Origin: Alentia gelatinosa
Taxonomy: Eukaryota > Annelida > Polychaeta > Phyllodocida > Polynoidae
Length of the DNA stretch: 64,000 bases
Assembly (NCBI GenBank): GCA_950022655.1
Contig: OX465584.1
Location: 45,118,723 to 45,182,722 of the forward strand
Direction of reading: 5' to 3'
Under the pieces are notes generated by a model. That model was not told the DNA's origin. It did no database searches and saw only the letters and a program-made list of their open reading frames with translations. Position numbers and translations under genes: made by a program. Position 1 is the first letter of the stretch, and each line of letters starts with the position of its first letter. Of the stretch, positions 11,490-23,109 are shown one piece after another.

Positions 11490-11756
11490 GGGAATGTGGG
11501 ACTATAAGACGTTAGTTCATTTGTGGTCTACTTTTTATACAAATGTATACAGAGCGACATGCGAGACAAAGCTTCAAGCCTTTCAATACAAAATACTCAA
11601 TCGGATTATTCAAACTCATTCATATTATTCACTTTACCTGCACAGTTCCCAATTCACGTTAATACCTCTTGCAGACGTTATGAAAAAACATCTTACGCTT
11701 TTCCTCTACACCTTCCTGTCTTCCTCTTGCTATTCTGTTAAAGAGCGGTGCTGACT
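11490..11756 (+). pseudogene. L1-like non-LTR retrotransposon 3' fragment
   Basis: The translation contains FYTNVYRATCETKLQAFQYK and ILNRIIQTHSYY, matching the segment just before the zinc-binding region at the end of L1-type ORF2 proteins (consensus like TKLRAFQYKILHRIIPTN). After about 11655 the frame changes, with an SxLCxxY-like block in another frame. It is a short, decayed piece of no likely function. Confidence 0.5.
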
Positions 11757-13482
11757 AAAGTTCGATTTTCTTAAAAATTTGCCCAAATAATATATATATA
11801 CATATATATATATATTAATTGGGAGATTTTACACCATCATCTAGACATCTGCCTATCTAATAGATATATTGCCCAAAGAGCTTCGAGATGCTAGTGTTTG
11901 TATTTAGCTTTTAGCTCTTCTCTTTGGTGAAATGTCAGAACCAGAGCAATAACAATTGTAACCTTCTCTTTGTCTGATTTGAATTGAATATTCTGCTCAG
12001 ATTAACAAAAGCAAATATTTGAATGTTGGAAAATAATTACTATGATAATCCGTGTGAGTTTTCAGTAGTAGTTTTTGATATTTTTTGCAAAGGTTCTCCC
12101 CTTTGTAAGCTGGAGACTGGCCGTAATAGACGTGTCACCACCATCTGTCGGCGAACCTTATAAAAGGATGTTCAGAGGCAATGAAAATCGATGACAACTT
12201 GAAATCAAACAACGGCAATGAAGCCGATGAAGCACTCGACAACATCAATTGTACTAGAGTCTACTTTGACGTTATTGAGGATAAATCTAGTACTGGACCA
12301 CTTTCCCAGTCACACGCAGATCGTTGACCAATGCATCAGTCTACATTCCCACTCCGGTATTATGCCGACCACCGAGACCAACAGTCCCCTCACCCGAGAC
12401 ATGATGTAAGATATCTGTAATACAATCAGAAAGATGCACCAGCAAGATCTAATAAACAATATGAAAACTATACCACCCAAGGCAGTAGATTTTTCATGCT
12501 TGCATGTGATAATCTTTAAAAAAAAGAAAAACACTTCTGAATTGCAATGCGCTACTATGGATTCTGATAAATGTTATCTAGCACTGCCCACCAACACGAG
12601 TTTAGAGGCCAACCACGTGTATTCCCATATTCAATATTGTTATCTAATCAATCAAATCTAAGTTTAATGATTATTGACTTAAATAAGCGGCGAAATCAAA
12701 TCTGGGCATATCATCGATTAAAAAGGACAACAATCAATAATCAAGCAAAATACTAGATCCATTTATAATTAGCAACTAATGACCACGACCTACGTACGGT
12801 ATCAAAATAACATATTAAGACATTTATTACAATCAAAAAGGCCACTTCAGCTGAAGTGCCGAATGTATTGTTTCATCAACTAAATAAGCTGATTGAACAT
12901 TAGTAAGACGTCGTGACAGATTTTTCTGGCATGCTACCAATCAAATGTACAACTTGGTTCAACAACATCCACCAGGAACACTGTTTTTGTGACGTTCCAT
13001 CTACGTCTATTTCCTAGAAGTGCCGGTGTCTGATGTCTGTTTGTGGGTGGTGACTGAATATTACCATACCAATTACAAATTCATTTGCCAAGAAGTGATG
13101 ACGTCATGTGAAGATATTGCCCGGGATATTCAGACGTGTTGACTTGCGTGTGGCTATCAAGACATCTATAATGAAGCAGCTTCATATTTATCAGTATAGC
13201 TTCTAGACAGTGAGGGCTAATCAACAGATTCTAATACAGTCTAGGATAAATCTAGGCAGGGTTAATTGGACTGTATGGTATTAGCTGCAATGCAGATAAG
13301 CCTCGCCGAGCCCCTCAAGCCCCCACATCAACCAGCTCAGATCTGCTCTAAGTCGATCAATATGACAGAACTTCTGTAGCTACCATAAAACACCAACATT
13401 TATGCGAACATAGAATAGATATTCGTCTGTTTCTACGTGGACTCCTATTTGCTTCTAAAAATACCTGATTTGGCAGGCAGAT

Positions 13483-13484
<2 letters not shown>
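11757..13484. other. intergenic, no confident gene
   Basis: It holds a short TA run (about 11789-11816) and a TATA-like box CTTATAAAAGG (about 12158-12168) followed by a 48-codon frame starting ATG at 12181. I see no family resemblance or splice support, so no gene is called. Confidence 0.4.

Positions 13485-13541
<57 letters not shown>
13485..13541. repeat. (GT)n microsatellite
   Basis: Pure GT run of about 57 bp, followed directly by GACGTCA. Confidence 0.97.
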
Positions 13542-13542
<1 letters not shown>

Positions 13543-15686
13543 CGTCAGTAGCTAGAGATGACGACAAATCAAAGTTTGCTGCATCAATGAAAAGGGTGGA
13601 TTATTCCCTTAATCAAGCATTAATTCCAGGGTTTGTTTGATGTGCATACTTAAAACCTGTTCATGGAAATCAGCGTTGTATCGAAAATTGTTCTTTTACT
13701 GATGAACAGTGGACGCTTTCATTCACCGTTACATATTCATATTGGCTTTCTCGAAAATGAATTACTCAACTTTGAAATAATTGCCCGTTTTGGGTACAGC
13801 AATTGATACTTTTGATTCTCATTTCAATCAACCCTTGCCCAGAGCAGCACTGAATAGTCATCAATCAGTGGATGATGAGTGTCATGCAAAGATAGGACAG
13901 CGTCGTGTCAATGTAGTTTGTCCAAAGGCTTTTCAGAATTTCATTTAGTGTAGCAGGGATGCATACTGCTTGTCATGTCGTTTATCTTATGAGCACACAA
14001 AGCAGTAAGATGACATAAGGAAAAACCAGGTGAGCGTGTCATATGGAGGCCATTACGAACTGGCATCGGCCATTTAATAGTGACCACATTTCTGAGAGTT
14101 TCATACTAGTATACTGATATTCTATGCTGTGATAAATTCCAAACTATACGAGAAAGAGTGATATGAAGCCGGATCAAAGGTAATGTGGGCTAGAAGGCAG
14201 TGCCAGCGGACGTTATTTAAACCCCGCCGCTGTCTGGAATCCCCGCTTCTTTCACCGAGTGGACATGGTTCCAGTTTTCATAACACGCGCTCAACCTACG
14301 TAGAAAAGTGACTGAGTACCTCATAATCTTGAGTATTGCTATCAATATTGTAATCCAAATTAAAATGTTCGTAGAACCCAGATAATGACCATAAGCCCCT
14401 CTTCCACACACGTGTAGCTTTAAGCGTCATCGCTAACCCAAACGTTCATCAATGTGTTCATATCACAACAGGTTAGTCATAAACATCAGGATATTGTGGT
14501 AATGTGTTTATTCTTTGCAGGTGTCTCTGCACAAGTAAGATGTTATTGAGAAGCTCAATATGGTAAACACCATTCTACGCATTTCCCCTCCAGCCTCCTT
14601 ACACGTCCTTGGGATACAAACTCCTCCATTTACTATCACGTCCTAAGTTGGGTCATTCGGGTTATGAAACGGCACTAACATTAACCAGTGGTCTCTTACG
14701 CATATATATATATCCCATACCAACCATTGACACCACCACTCTCCCCGCAAATCTTTCGTACCGCTTGTAAATACTAGCCCTCTGATACATTATGAGCTAT
14801 GCAGACAATACAGCCGCTTTCCCCTTCAATTATGAACGATAGTAAATATATGTACTATGTGATATGTCTGTCTACCTCTTACAAAGACAACACAAAGTAC
14901 CTTTCAAAGTGTTCGGATATTAGAATATATATGGGAGTAAGAGATGGATTTTGTTCCAAACAGATACCATGGCGCAGAAATATAAGCAGGGCGCCGGATA
15001 CATGCAGTGAGAGTGGATGCTACCGGAAGCATTACTGATGAACGTGGGCAGAACGCTGCACACAAATAGATTGTTTACTGGGGACAGCGCTCATCAGTAT
15101 TTGCTCAATATCGAAAGTTATAAATACGATGATTCCGATAGAATTGATTGTTTGAAGTTTCTTGAAATATTCTAAATCAGTACCACATGCCTGTGTGTTG
15201 ACACATTTCTTTATTCAAGAAACGTATGTTACGTCAGCAATATTCACCATGTATTAGGCGATCTTCTATATAGTCACAAGAGTACATTATGAGATACACA
15301 GTATAAATGATTGTCACACAAGGGAGATATATATGTCACACAGGACAGAGAGGTGTTAAATAGACATGTAATGATGTATTTGATTTTATGTTTTTTGGGT
15401 TTTTTTATTCAAGATATTTTACGACGTTTCACGTTCATTGGTTCTCCAACGATCTTCCACTTGGTTGTCACATGTAATGTACAACATACAGATCTACAAA
15501 CGACATATTACAGGACACTTACAGGGCAAATGAAGTATATCTTTCACGATGCAAGAATACATTGATAGATTTGTACAGTGTAAAGTAGTAGCTGAGTATA
15601 GATTAACCCAAAATTAATCAATTTATTAATGATTCTGAGTCTGTGAGACCCCTTGGTGATCATGTTTGGTCTTTTGACCTGAACCA

Positions 15687-15960
15687 TTATTCCATTATCG
15701 ATCCAATCTCTATCTTTATCTTATTTTTAAACAAGTATTTCTCCTCGGTCATTTGTGTTTCTTGTTTCAGCTTATTCCAGTATTTTTCACCCACATAAAG
15801 GGGCGAATGTCTAAATTTTTCAATTTTTGGGTTTGGTATTTTAAATCTTACTTTTTGGGCCGACCTTGTTCTTTTTTCTTCTATCTCAAAAACGTGGTCC
15901 TCACTAGAGGCCCACCATTTCATCATCACTATTAAATGTACTGCTCGTCTTATGGTTAAT
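15687..15960 (-). pseudogene. non-LTR retrotransposon RT C-terminal fragment
   Basis: On the minus strand the frame reads RTRSAQKVRFKI, then KIEKFRHSPLYVGEKYWNKL. This fits the tail of CR1/Jockey-type ORF2 proteins (R-x-S-x-x-x-x-F ... SPxYxGxxLWNxL). The remainder of the ORF is not visible upstream. It is a dead fragment. Confidence 0.5.
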
Positions 15961-16161
15961 TCCCTTACTTTACATTTTTCTTAGAGTTGCTCAATGTGTA
16001 TATCTACTGCCCTATGAACCCCTACGGCACATCTCAATATTTTATGTGTTTACATGTGCTTCCTGCTTACTTGTTCTATGATTTGCGTCATATTTTGGTC
16101 CATATGTCTCTCTTCCTATCATAGTAACAACATGTACGTCTACTATGAAATTATCATAATA

Positions 16162-16262
16162 TGAGAAAATGTGGTTACTGAGCCCGTATGGGTGACCATA
16201 TTTATTCTTCAAATGACCAAGAACGGACACTGCATGGGCTCAGTCACTACATTTTCTTATAA
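16162..16262. repeat. single fold-back (inverted repeat)
   Basis: The arms AGAAAATGTGGTTACTGAGC (about 16164-16183) and its near complement (about 16240-16259) pair over about 28 nt around a ~45-nt loop. It lacks the tandem G.A sites and GNA tip of the hairpin families, so it is unrelated to them. Confidence 0.7.
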
Positions 16263-16269
16263 CTATATA

Positions 16270-18110
16270 CTTTCCACTCGTTTAAAAAAACCAGTTTTAT
16301 CAACTTTTTTTCTTCACAAAAAGCCACTGCCATTCACTACGGCCCGCTGTCACAGTGGGCGCGAACATTGTTTATACTACACCCCTAGCACCGGGCAGTG
16401 TATCATAGACATTTGCACACAGGTATATAGTAATAAAACCAACGATTCTGTCTCATTGTAAATGGCCCCTCCTTTTGTTTTTCTTGTGAATTTACCGTAA
16501 AACTCTGAAGAACATGTCATGCATGCTCCTTGATTACATATCTGATATTTCATCTTCCCATCGGTTCATCAGGAAGCACAACACTTGTCTGACTCCTATA
16601 TCTTTGAATTTATAACACAAATCTCCATTATCAACTCTTGATATGATCACAGGATCTTTCCTTTAATCTTTATAGAATGGGAACAGGATTCCACAATTTC
16701 ATACCAACGTCATAATCCTGCACAACCCTGAGAGAGTAGAGGTGAGAGGGTGAGAGACAGTTGTAAAGGTAAAATTATCAAAACTTCGGTGTAAGGTTGT
16801 AACAAATATATTTATTGATGGAAAGAGACAGGCAGCAACGCAGGATCTAAGATGTTAATGCAGTACGCAGTGTAGATGGACATGATATCCCTTACCTCTA
16901 CGCCCCCACATTTGTTAATTGACTCATCCATGCAGGTGGTTTGGATTGCGTCCTGTGACCGTGCTGCCTCCAGCAATATAGCCTTTTGAAAATAATTCCT
17001 TCTTCCCTGAGGAAGGGTATCACAAGTGCACCTGGCATCTGGAAAGCCCTGATATGTGATCAGGCATGCAGGAGCGGCTTATTTCATTTACTGACTCTGA
17101 AATGTCCCAGGCCTGGTCTGGGCTTATGAGCAGGGAACTTAACGAGCTCCACAGCTGTTGAGTCGGTGTGAATGAGATCAAAGAAAAGTGTAAGGATTCT
17201 TGTTAATCCGATAGAATCGTGGAAATATTACAACTATAGCCTCTTATAGTGAATCCTCATTAACACTAACGAAATTGTCAATTTCTGATTTCCTTCTTTT
17301 TGTGGGTTTTGATTGGAAATTGGAGTAGTTTTGGGCCAATGGTCGATTGTAATATATGTAGAGGGCATATATTGCGAAGGTAGGTTCCCACCTTCATAAT
17401 TAGAGGCAAATCCAGCTAAATCCCTTAAAGATTCATATTTCACATGTTGTCAAGGCAGGCTTTGGAGATGATACAGACGGTGTTTCTTGCAGTTCCCGGA
17501 TGAAATATCACAGTAGTGGAGTATGTTATCCCAATTAAATGTAACATGATGATCAGACTTGAGAATGGAATATATATAAATCTTGACATTTCTCTCATTA
17601 TATATTGTGCAATTAACATGAGTTTCTTAACATGCTTGTCAACATCAATATGTACCGGACTGATATGTTCATATAACGTGTAACTTTGGCTATAACACAT
17701 TCAGATCTCGACAGTTTGGCCTGTCAAGTTTTACTAAAGTTCTAGTATCAATGTTGTTTCCCAACTGTAATTACAAGTGAGTTATACCCTGTCATAATAT
17801 CAATTCCCTGCCCATCTATTACCCATACCAGTCTTCCTATACAATCCAATGACAGCTTGTGCTTTATAAACAAGCCTAAGCTCATGCCAAAAGAACAATG
17901 GTGTTTTGAAAGTAAAAACTGTGTAAAGGAAAAGAGAACGTAGGTTGAGCCTTAACATTGAAATCAAGTATTATTTGGGAAATAATAAGTGAATCTGAAT
18001 AAATTTCTAAATGTATTTATAATATATTAAGATACTTTTTTCAGACACAATCTAGAAAATTGAATAATATAACTGAGGTAGAATCATAAATCCGATATGA
18101 AACAAGTCAT
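16270..18110. other. intergenic, nothing recognised
   Basis: AT-rich sequence without a supported gene, RNA or repeat family. Confidence 0.4.
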
Positions 18111-18150
18111 CCGTAGAAACATGGTCAAGTGCCCCGATTTTGTATGACCA
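18111..18150 (+). repeat. short relic of the Harbinger-type MITE
   Basis: GTAGAAACATGGTCAAGTGC followed by CCCGAT resembles the internal part of the MITEs at 33220, 43233 and 62555 (GCAGAAACGTGGTCAACTGC, CCCGAT). Both ends are missing. Confidence 0.4.
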
Positions 18151-18184
18151 ACCGTTGAAACTTTATTCCAGTTGGGAAGTCAAT

Positions 18185-18906
18185 TGTACGAGGTACTACT
18201 ATAAATCAAGAACTTAACTGGTTTTAATGACAGATTGTTCAGCTTATATACAGAGAGCAGGTGGCATCTTGTTAGAGGTTGACCTTGCCATCTCTGTGCT
18301 GTAATTGGCTGTTGAAGCAATAGTCAATGATGATTGAATAGTCGTTCCAGTTTGCCACACATGCCAGGAGGGCTGCTTATGTCACATACAACTCAGGTGT
18401 CATGTCAGAGCGCCCAGCCCCCATGTGGGAAGACCGCGAACTAGACAGTCAAAATTCTAGAAAGACAAAGCATGTAATAATTGCAGTAATAAAACAAATG
18501 TTATTAGCTACATTCATATACACCGCATTAAGAAGTTGTTGAATAGAATGAAATTCAAATAACACAAAGTTACAGGGATGGCAGGCAGGGAAATCAATCA
18601 ATGTCTTTATGTGTGTTCTGCGAATGGGTGACGCACATCACGTGCCAAGAGTATTTATACATGCATAGCCTCGAACACAGACATGCCTATTTGCCTCGCC
18701 GAATTACCGTAAAATTCATGATTTAACCACAATGAAGGTAAACATGCCATTCACTACGTGGCTGCCTTTCGGTCTGCATTAAGACAGGGAGGAGCACTTT
18801 CAAATGGTGACTGTCTTAATGCAGTTCTATTAGTACTATAAATAATCCTTCTACATAGAAACCAATACAATTGGTCACATAGGGATGGACAAACTAGAAC
18901 TTTACA
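18185..18906 (+). mobile_element. solo LTR (same family as 9979-11311)
   Basis: It starts TGTAC, ends TTTACA and aligns along its length with the LTR at 9979-11311. A ~285-bp segment (about 18440-18725) is absent from the other copy, so one copy has lost or gained it. No internal retrotransposon sequence adjoins, and I do not see a clean 5-bp target duplication (TCAAT on the left, ATGCA on the right). Confidence 0.6.
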
Positions 18907-18909
18907 ATG

Positions 18910-20770
18910 CAGCTAGCCTCAATCTATCCATTATTCACGGGAAATCATCCCCGAAAGACAGAATATGGAAAATTGGGGAAATTGGAACTGGCGGATCCAG
19001 CTAACGGCGATTTACATAAATAACCAGCAGGGATCCCATTCAGGAACTGCACTAAAGTGGGCCCCTGCTCATGCTCCAATCTCTGTACCACGTTCTCGCA
19101 GGTCATATGGACTCTGCACCTAGACTGCACGTTATACCGCCCCTATGACGCTAACAAACCCCCTCCGGATTGACATTACACCCTTTCCAGTGCTGTTGAC
19201 TACCTCCCACCTACTGAGAACGTTTATGTAGACTCTGGTAAAAGGGTGTATAGTTAGTCATTCCTGTGATAGTTGCTAATTCAGGGAAATATAGCCGCAC
19301 CCGATGACATGTTCCATGGCCTTTCGTCGTTCCTCTAGGTAATGTTATCATTGCCTGCAATCTATTTTTGTCTACACCTCCGAATCGTCGTTTGATATTT
19401 TCGTCATTTAGACGCGCTAATTCATTTCTATATCCAATACAGTTCTTCCAATGAACAGTCTACAACACAAAATACTATAGTACACACTGTCAATACATAA
19501 TTTACAAAAATAACAATTGCGAAAATATGATGGATGGAGAGAGAGAAAAGTGCCCTGCAGATACTATAGCGGCAGAATCTAAGCCATATATCTGCCATTT
19601 GTTACATCTCACATAGGTTCATGGTTCATTGTTTATTTGAATGAGTATCTTAAAATTGTCATTTCTGGGTGCTTTTCCCCTCCAGCAAGGTCTTCCTCTG
19701 TAGAATGGTGATCTCTTTTAGAACGTACCTTTAAATTTCCTCTCATAAACCTAACTTTATCAGAACTTTTGGTTACTCTTATTTGATAGTCTCCTTTCTT
19801 TTCCATAATTCATGCTTAAAAATGACTAGGAGCAAATTGTATGTTCATCATTGATGAATGATCGTGGAATCATAAAAAGATGAAATAATTTGATTTATAT
19901 TTAGTTATTTTCTGTTGTAACCCAAAACTGCACCCAATTCACTTTCCATTTTTTACATCTACCTTTCTAAGATCCAAATATGACAGACAACAGTGGTTCA
20001 ATGAGATATTTCAGTCTCTGGAGATTGGTTATGGTCAGCCGGGCACATCTCTAAGACACTGAGACACTGGCCGTCTGCACCTTTCCCATTGTCAAATTGT
20101 TGGTGCGATACCGGGTTAGTTTTTTCAGCAAGATCAGAGTCTATGTGACCACTCTTACCTTTTCATTTGGCAGAGTATATGTGCGAGTGGCCCATGATCA
20201 ACAAGTGGGTGATTGCGCCGCCCTTTAGAATGGTTCTAGACAGGTATGCAGACGATCAATAGTATCTTTGCGAAAATAGCGGTTTACAATAGACCTGAGA
20301 TGTTCATTTTTTACTAACATCTGGTGATTTGTAACAAGTAATAATATTTATCTTCTTCCAGCATCGTTTGTCGAATTTCACAATTAAAAATGCATAGGTT
20401 AGTTTTATGATGCTCATTCAATTAGTCTCGATCAGGTGAATTTGATCTTGGGCTAGTAGAAAACAGGCAGTAAGACAGGTTGGAGCTCTTTGAGGACGAG
20501 CGCTTCTTATCACTATAAGTGCTGCTACATAGTGGCGGTTTTGGTAACTAATATCATCATTTATAACTATTTGAGAATCAACTAAATCAGGGGCGTATCC
20601 GGGGGGGGGGGGGGGGGGCACAGAGGGGACATTTTTACAAGGATGGTCTGTTCGAACTGGAAATTTTCTAAACACTCTTTTTTAATTTTTAAATCTAATG
20701 TAGTTAAAAGGTTACAGCAACATACAAGAATGGGCTATTTACAAATACGTGTACATTCAAGAAAGCAGCT
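18910..20770. other. intergenic, nothing recognised
   Basis: No supported gene or repeat apart from the G tract at 20601-20618. Confidence 0.4.
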
Positions 20771-21520
20771 ATGTCCCCGAAAAAGAGAGAGCTCTTCAGG
20801 GGGCTCCCTGGAGCCCAAAAAAGGCACCTTTTCCCTAGAGACCTTGCAACCTTCACAAATAGCCTCAGATCAGTAACCATCCTGGTCCCTGAAATAAAAT
20901 CCAAGAGACATCTTGCTTAATCTATAAAAGCCAAGTGCTTCTTCAGTCTTTGTCCCCTGGATCCCCTGATAGATTTTACTACTGGACCCCTGGCAATCTT
21001 CCCATGTAGTCAGGGTGTGTAAAACCTCTTCCCCAAAACAAGATCCTGGGTACGGTAAAATGCAAGTGCTTCCGGGAGCTTTGCCCCCTGGACCCTGAGA
21101 ATGGGCTATGCTGTTGCACCCCTTGTAATGTTCCAAGATAGCCTCAGTTGTGTGATCCCCCCTCCCACTTGGAATTGTATCTTGGATATAGCTTGTATAA
21201 TCTTAAACATACAAGTGCACCCAGGAGCTTTGCAACCTGGATCCCTAAGGAGGCATTATGCCAGCAGGGGCTTTGCTGCTGGACCCCTGGGAAGCTATCC
21301 ATGTAGCCTCAGTTGTATGTCTCTCCCTCCCCACAATCCTAGACAATCCTAGATGTAGCTTGTATGATCTATAATATCTATAGACCCCTGACTCCCCCCT
21401 CCCAGCAGGGGCTATTCTACTGGACCCCTGGCAACATTTCCACATAGCCTCAGGTGTCTGACCCCACTCAAACAGAATCCTAGATACAGCTTGTATAGTC
21501 TACAAATTCTAAGTGCTGCT
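20770..21520 (+). repeat. degenerate tandem repeat, roughly 150-200-bp units
   Basis: Three to five eroded units share the blocks CTGGACCCCTGGCAA, CATGTAGCCTCAGTTGT, ATCCTAGATATAGCTTGTAT and AAGTGC...GGAGCTTTGC. Short frames on both strands across it (for example 20870-21136 and 21245-21445) arise from the repeat and carry no recognisable domain. Confidence 0.65.
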
Positions 21521-21809
21521 TGGGGTTTTCAATCATCCAAGGTGTGAGCAGTGTGCCTTGACTCACCAGGGTGTGCGATCGTGGGGTGCCGATGATACCA
21601 GCCAGTGGCTCACGCTCCACCAAGTCAGGAAGCCCGGCACCTCATGGTCTGCCAGAGCTTGTCATAGTAATGAACACAGCATGGTGTGAATGCAGCCCAG
21701 TGAACTGCATGGCACAACTTAGTGAGTGACTGTTGTTGATTACGGTCAGTTACACATCACTGCATCACAGTACGGTCCACTACTGGTTACCAATCTGTCA
21801 TGGTCCTCG

Positions 21810-21811
<2 letters not shown>

Positions 21812-21874
<63 letters not shown>
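21812..21874. repeat. (TA)n microsatellite
   Basis: TA run of about 62 bp. The YIYIYI frames across it are artefacts. Confidence 0.97.
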
Positions 21875-21878
<4 letters not shown>

Positions 21879-22018
21879 ATATATTATTATATGAATATAA
21901 ATACCGAATGAAATGTTATTTATCATTCACCTCGGACGCGCTGCAACATGGACCTTCATTCAATATTCCAGCAGCCACAGCAAAAGCATCTCCACCAGCA
22001 TCTCCACTACAGCTACTG

Positions 22019-22168
22019 TCATGCCTCCAAAGAAGCCAAGGTGAAAGAAGGCAACCGCTCCTGCACAAGACACAGAGAATCAGCCAGATACACCTGCTGA
22101 TGCCTATGATGCTGCTGAGACTGCTGCTGCTGCTGCCATAGCTGAGCAAGCTTTGGTTGATAACTGAC
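22019..22168 (+). pseudogene. Ala/Pro-rich nuclear-type protein remnant
   Basis: One frame reads VMPPKKPR, a stop, then KKATAPAQDTENQPDTPADA and a run of Ala before a stop at about 22168. The MPPKKPR start and acidic/Ala linker look like the N-terminal part of a DNA-binding protein. It lies upstream of the MADF-like piece at 22885 and may be from the same Harbinger-type element; that link is inference. Confidence 0.3.
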
Positions 22169-22884
22169 ACATGGAATGTTAAAATGTTTACTTGTCATTG
22201 TTTAGGTAGTATATGAAGAAGGAAGAATGCATAAAAGAGCATATAATGTGGTCTTTCAATGACACAATCTGCCTTTAGAAGTACAGGAAGGCACACTATA
22301 TCAGTACAAAAAACACGTTAAGATGAAAGTCTACTCAGTGTATGAGTAAGCCTACAGAATTTCTCGGCTGATAGATACATGGCTATGTGGTACAAAGGCC
22401 ATCCAAACTCATCTCATCCTATCACCATGTAAATAATACTTACCTTGTTGTACATATGTAGCACGAGACTTGTTACTGTATCCTGAATGAAGTCTGTTCA
22501 ACTATAACTGGCCAGAATACCTGCGCAGCAGAGGCCTGTATGTACTGCTTATTGTACAATAAAAAAAAAATATAAAAAAATATTGGTAAGCATGAAGATC
22601 GCTTTGTTACTAATCTTGATCAGATTGGAAAGGCATCGGAACTAATTCATAAGGTATGATTCGAGTAAACTTAGAATGATAACTATTAAATTTGTTGTTA
22701 GAGTTAAGATAAAATGTTCTGAAATGATGAAAGGGAAGAGAATTGTATTCCGAGCTGGAGGCAAAATCAAAACGGACAGGATAAATAAAGTGTTTTTAAA
22801 AAAAAGAAGCTGAATCAATGTTAGAGCCAGAACCAATGCCAGAATCTTTGAGGCATAAGCCGTTCCCCCTCCCCGTTATCGTCT

Positions 22885-23105
22885 CGCACCATGCATCTGT
22901 ACCAACTTCACTGAGGAGGAGAAGGAAGCTGTCATCGAGTTCCTGCAGAACAAGCAGGTCCTGAACATCGAACGGCTCGCCACGTGCAAGTAGTCGGCTG
23001 CAAAAGACAAGATGTGGTCTCTCATCAACACCAATCTCTGCATCTGATGCCGGAGCTTGCTTTGCTCTTCCCGCTGCTGTACTAGAGATGGTATGAGTGC
23101 AGTAA
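22885..23105 (+). pseudogene. Myb/MADF-like DNA-binding domain fragment
   Basis: The frame includes NFTEEEKEAVIEFLQNKQVL, then a stop in place of a residue after RLATCK, then SAAKDKMWSLI. This pattern (helix, then W within a KDKMW-type motif) fits MADF or Myb/SANT-like domains that accompany PIF/Harbinger transposases. Two in-frame stops disable it. The Harbinger transposase relic at 27564-28335 lies on the same strand. Confidence 0.45.
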
Positions 23106-23109
23106 GGAT

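Noticed and set aside
12158..12328. TATA-like box followed by a 48-codon frame
   Set aside because: No signal peptide, domain or polyadenylation signal close by; likely chance.
16162..16262. Long fold-back as a member of the G.A-hairpin family
   Set aside because: Mismatches are scattered, no GNA tip and no module follow, so it does not fit the ruler.
21726..22141. Frames with (YI)n repeats
   Set aside because: Translation of a TA microsatellite.
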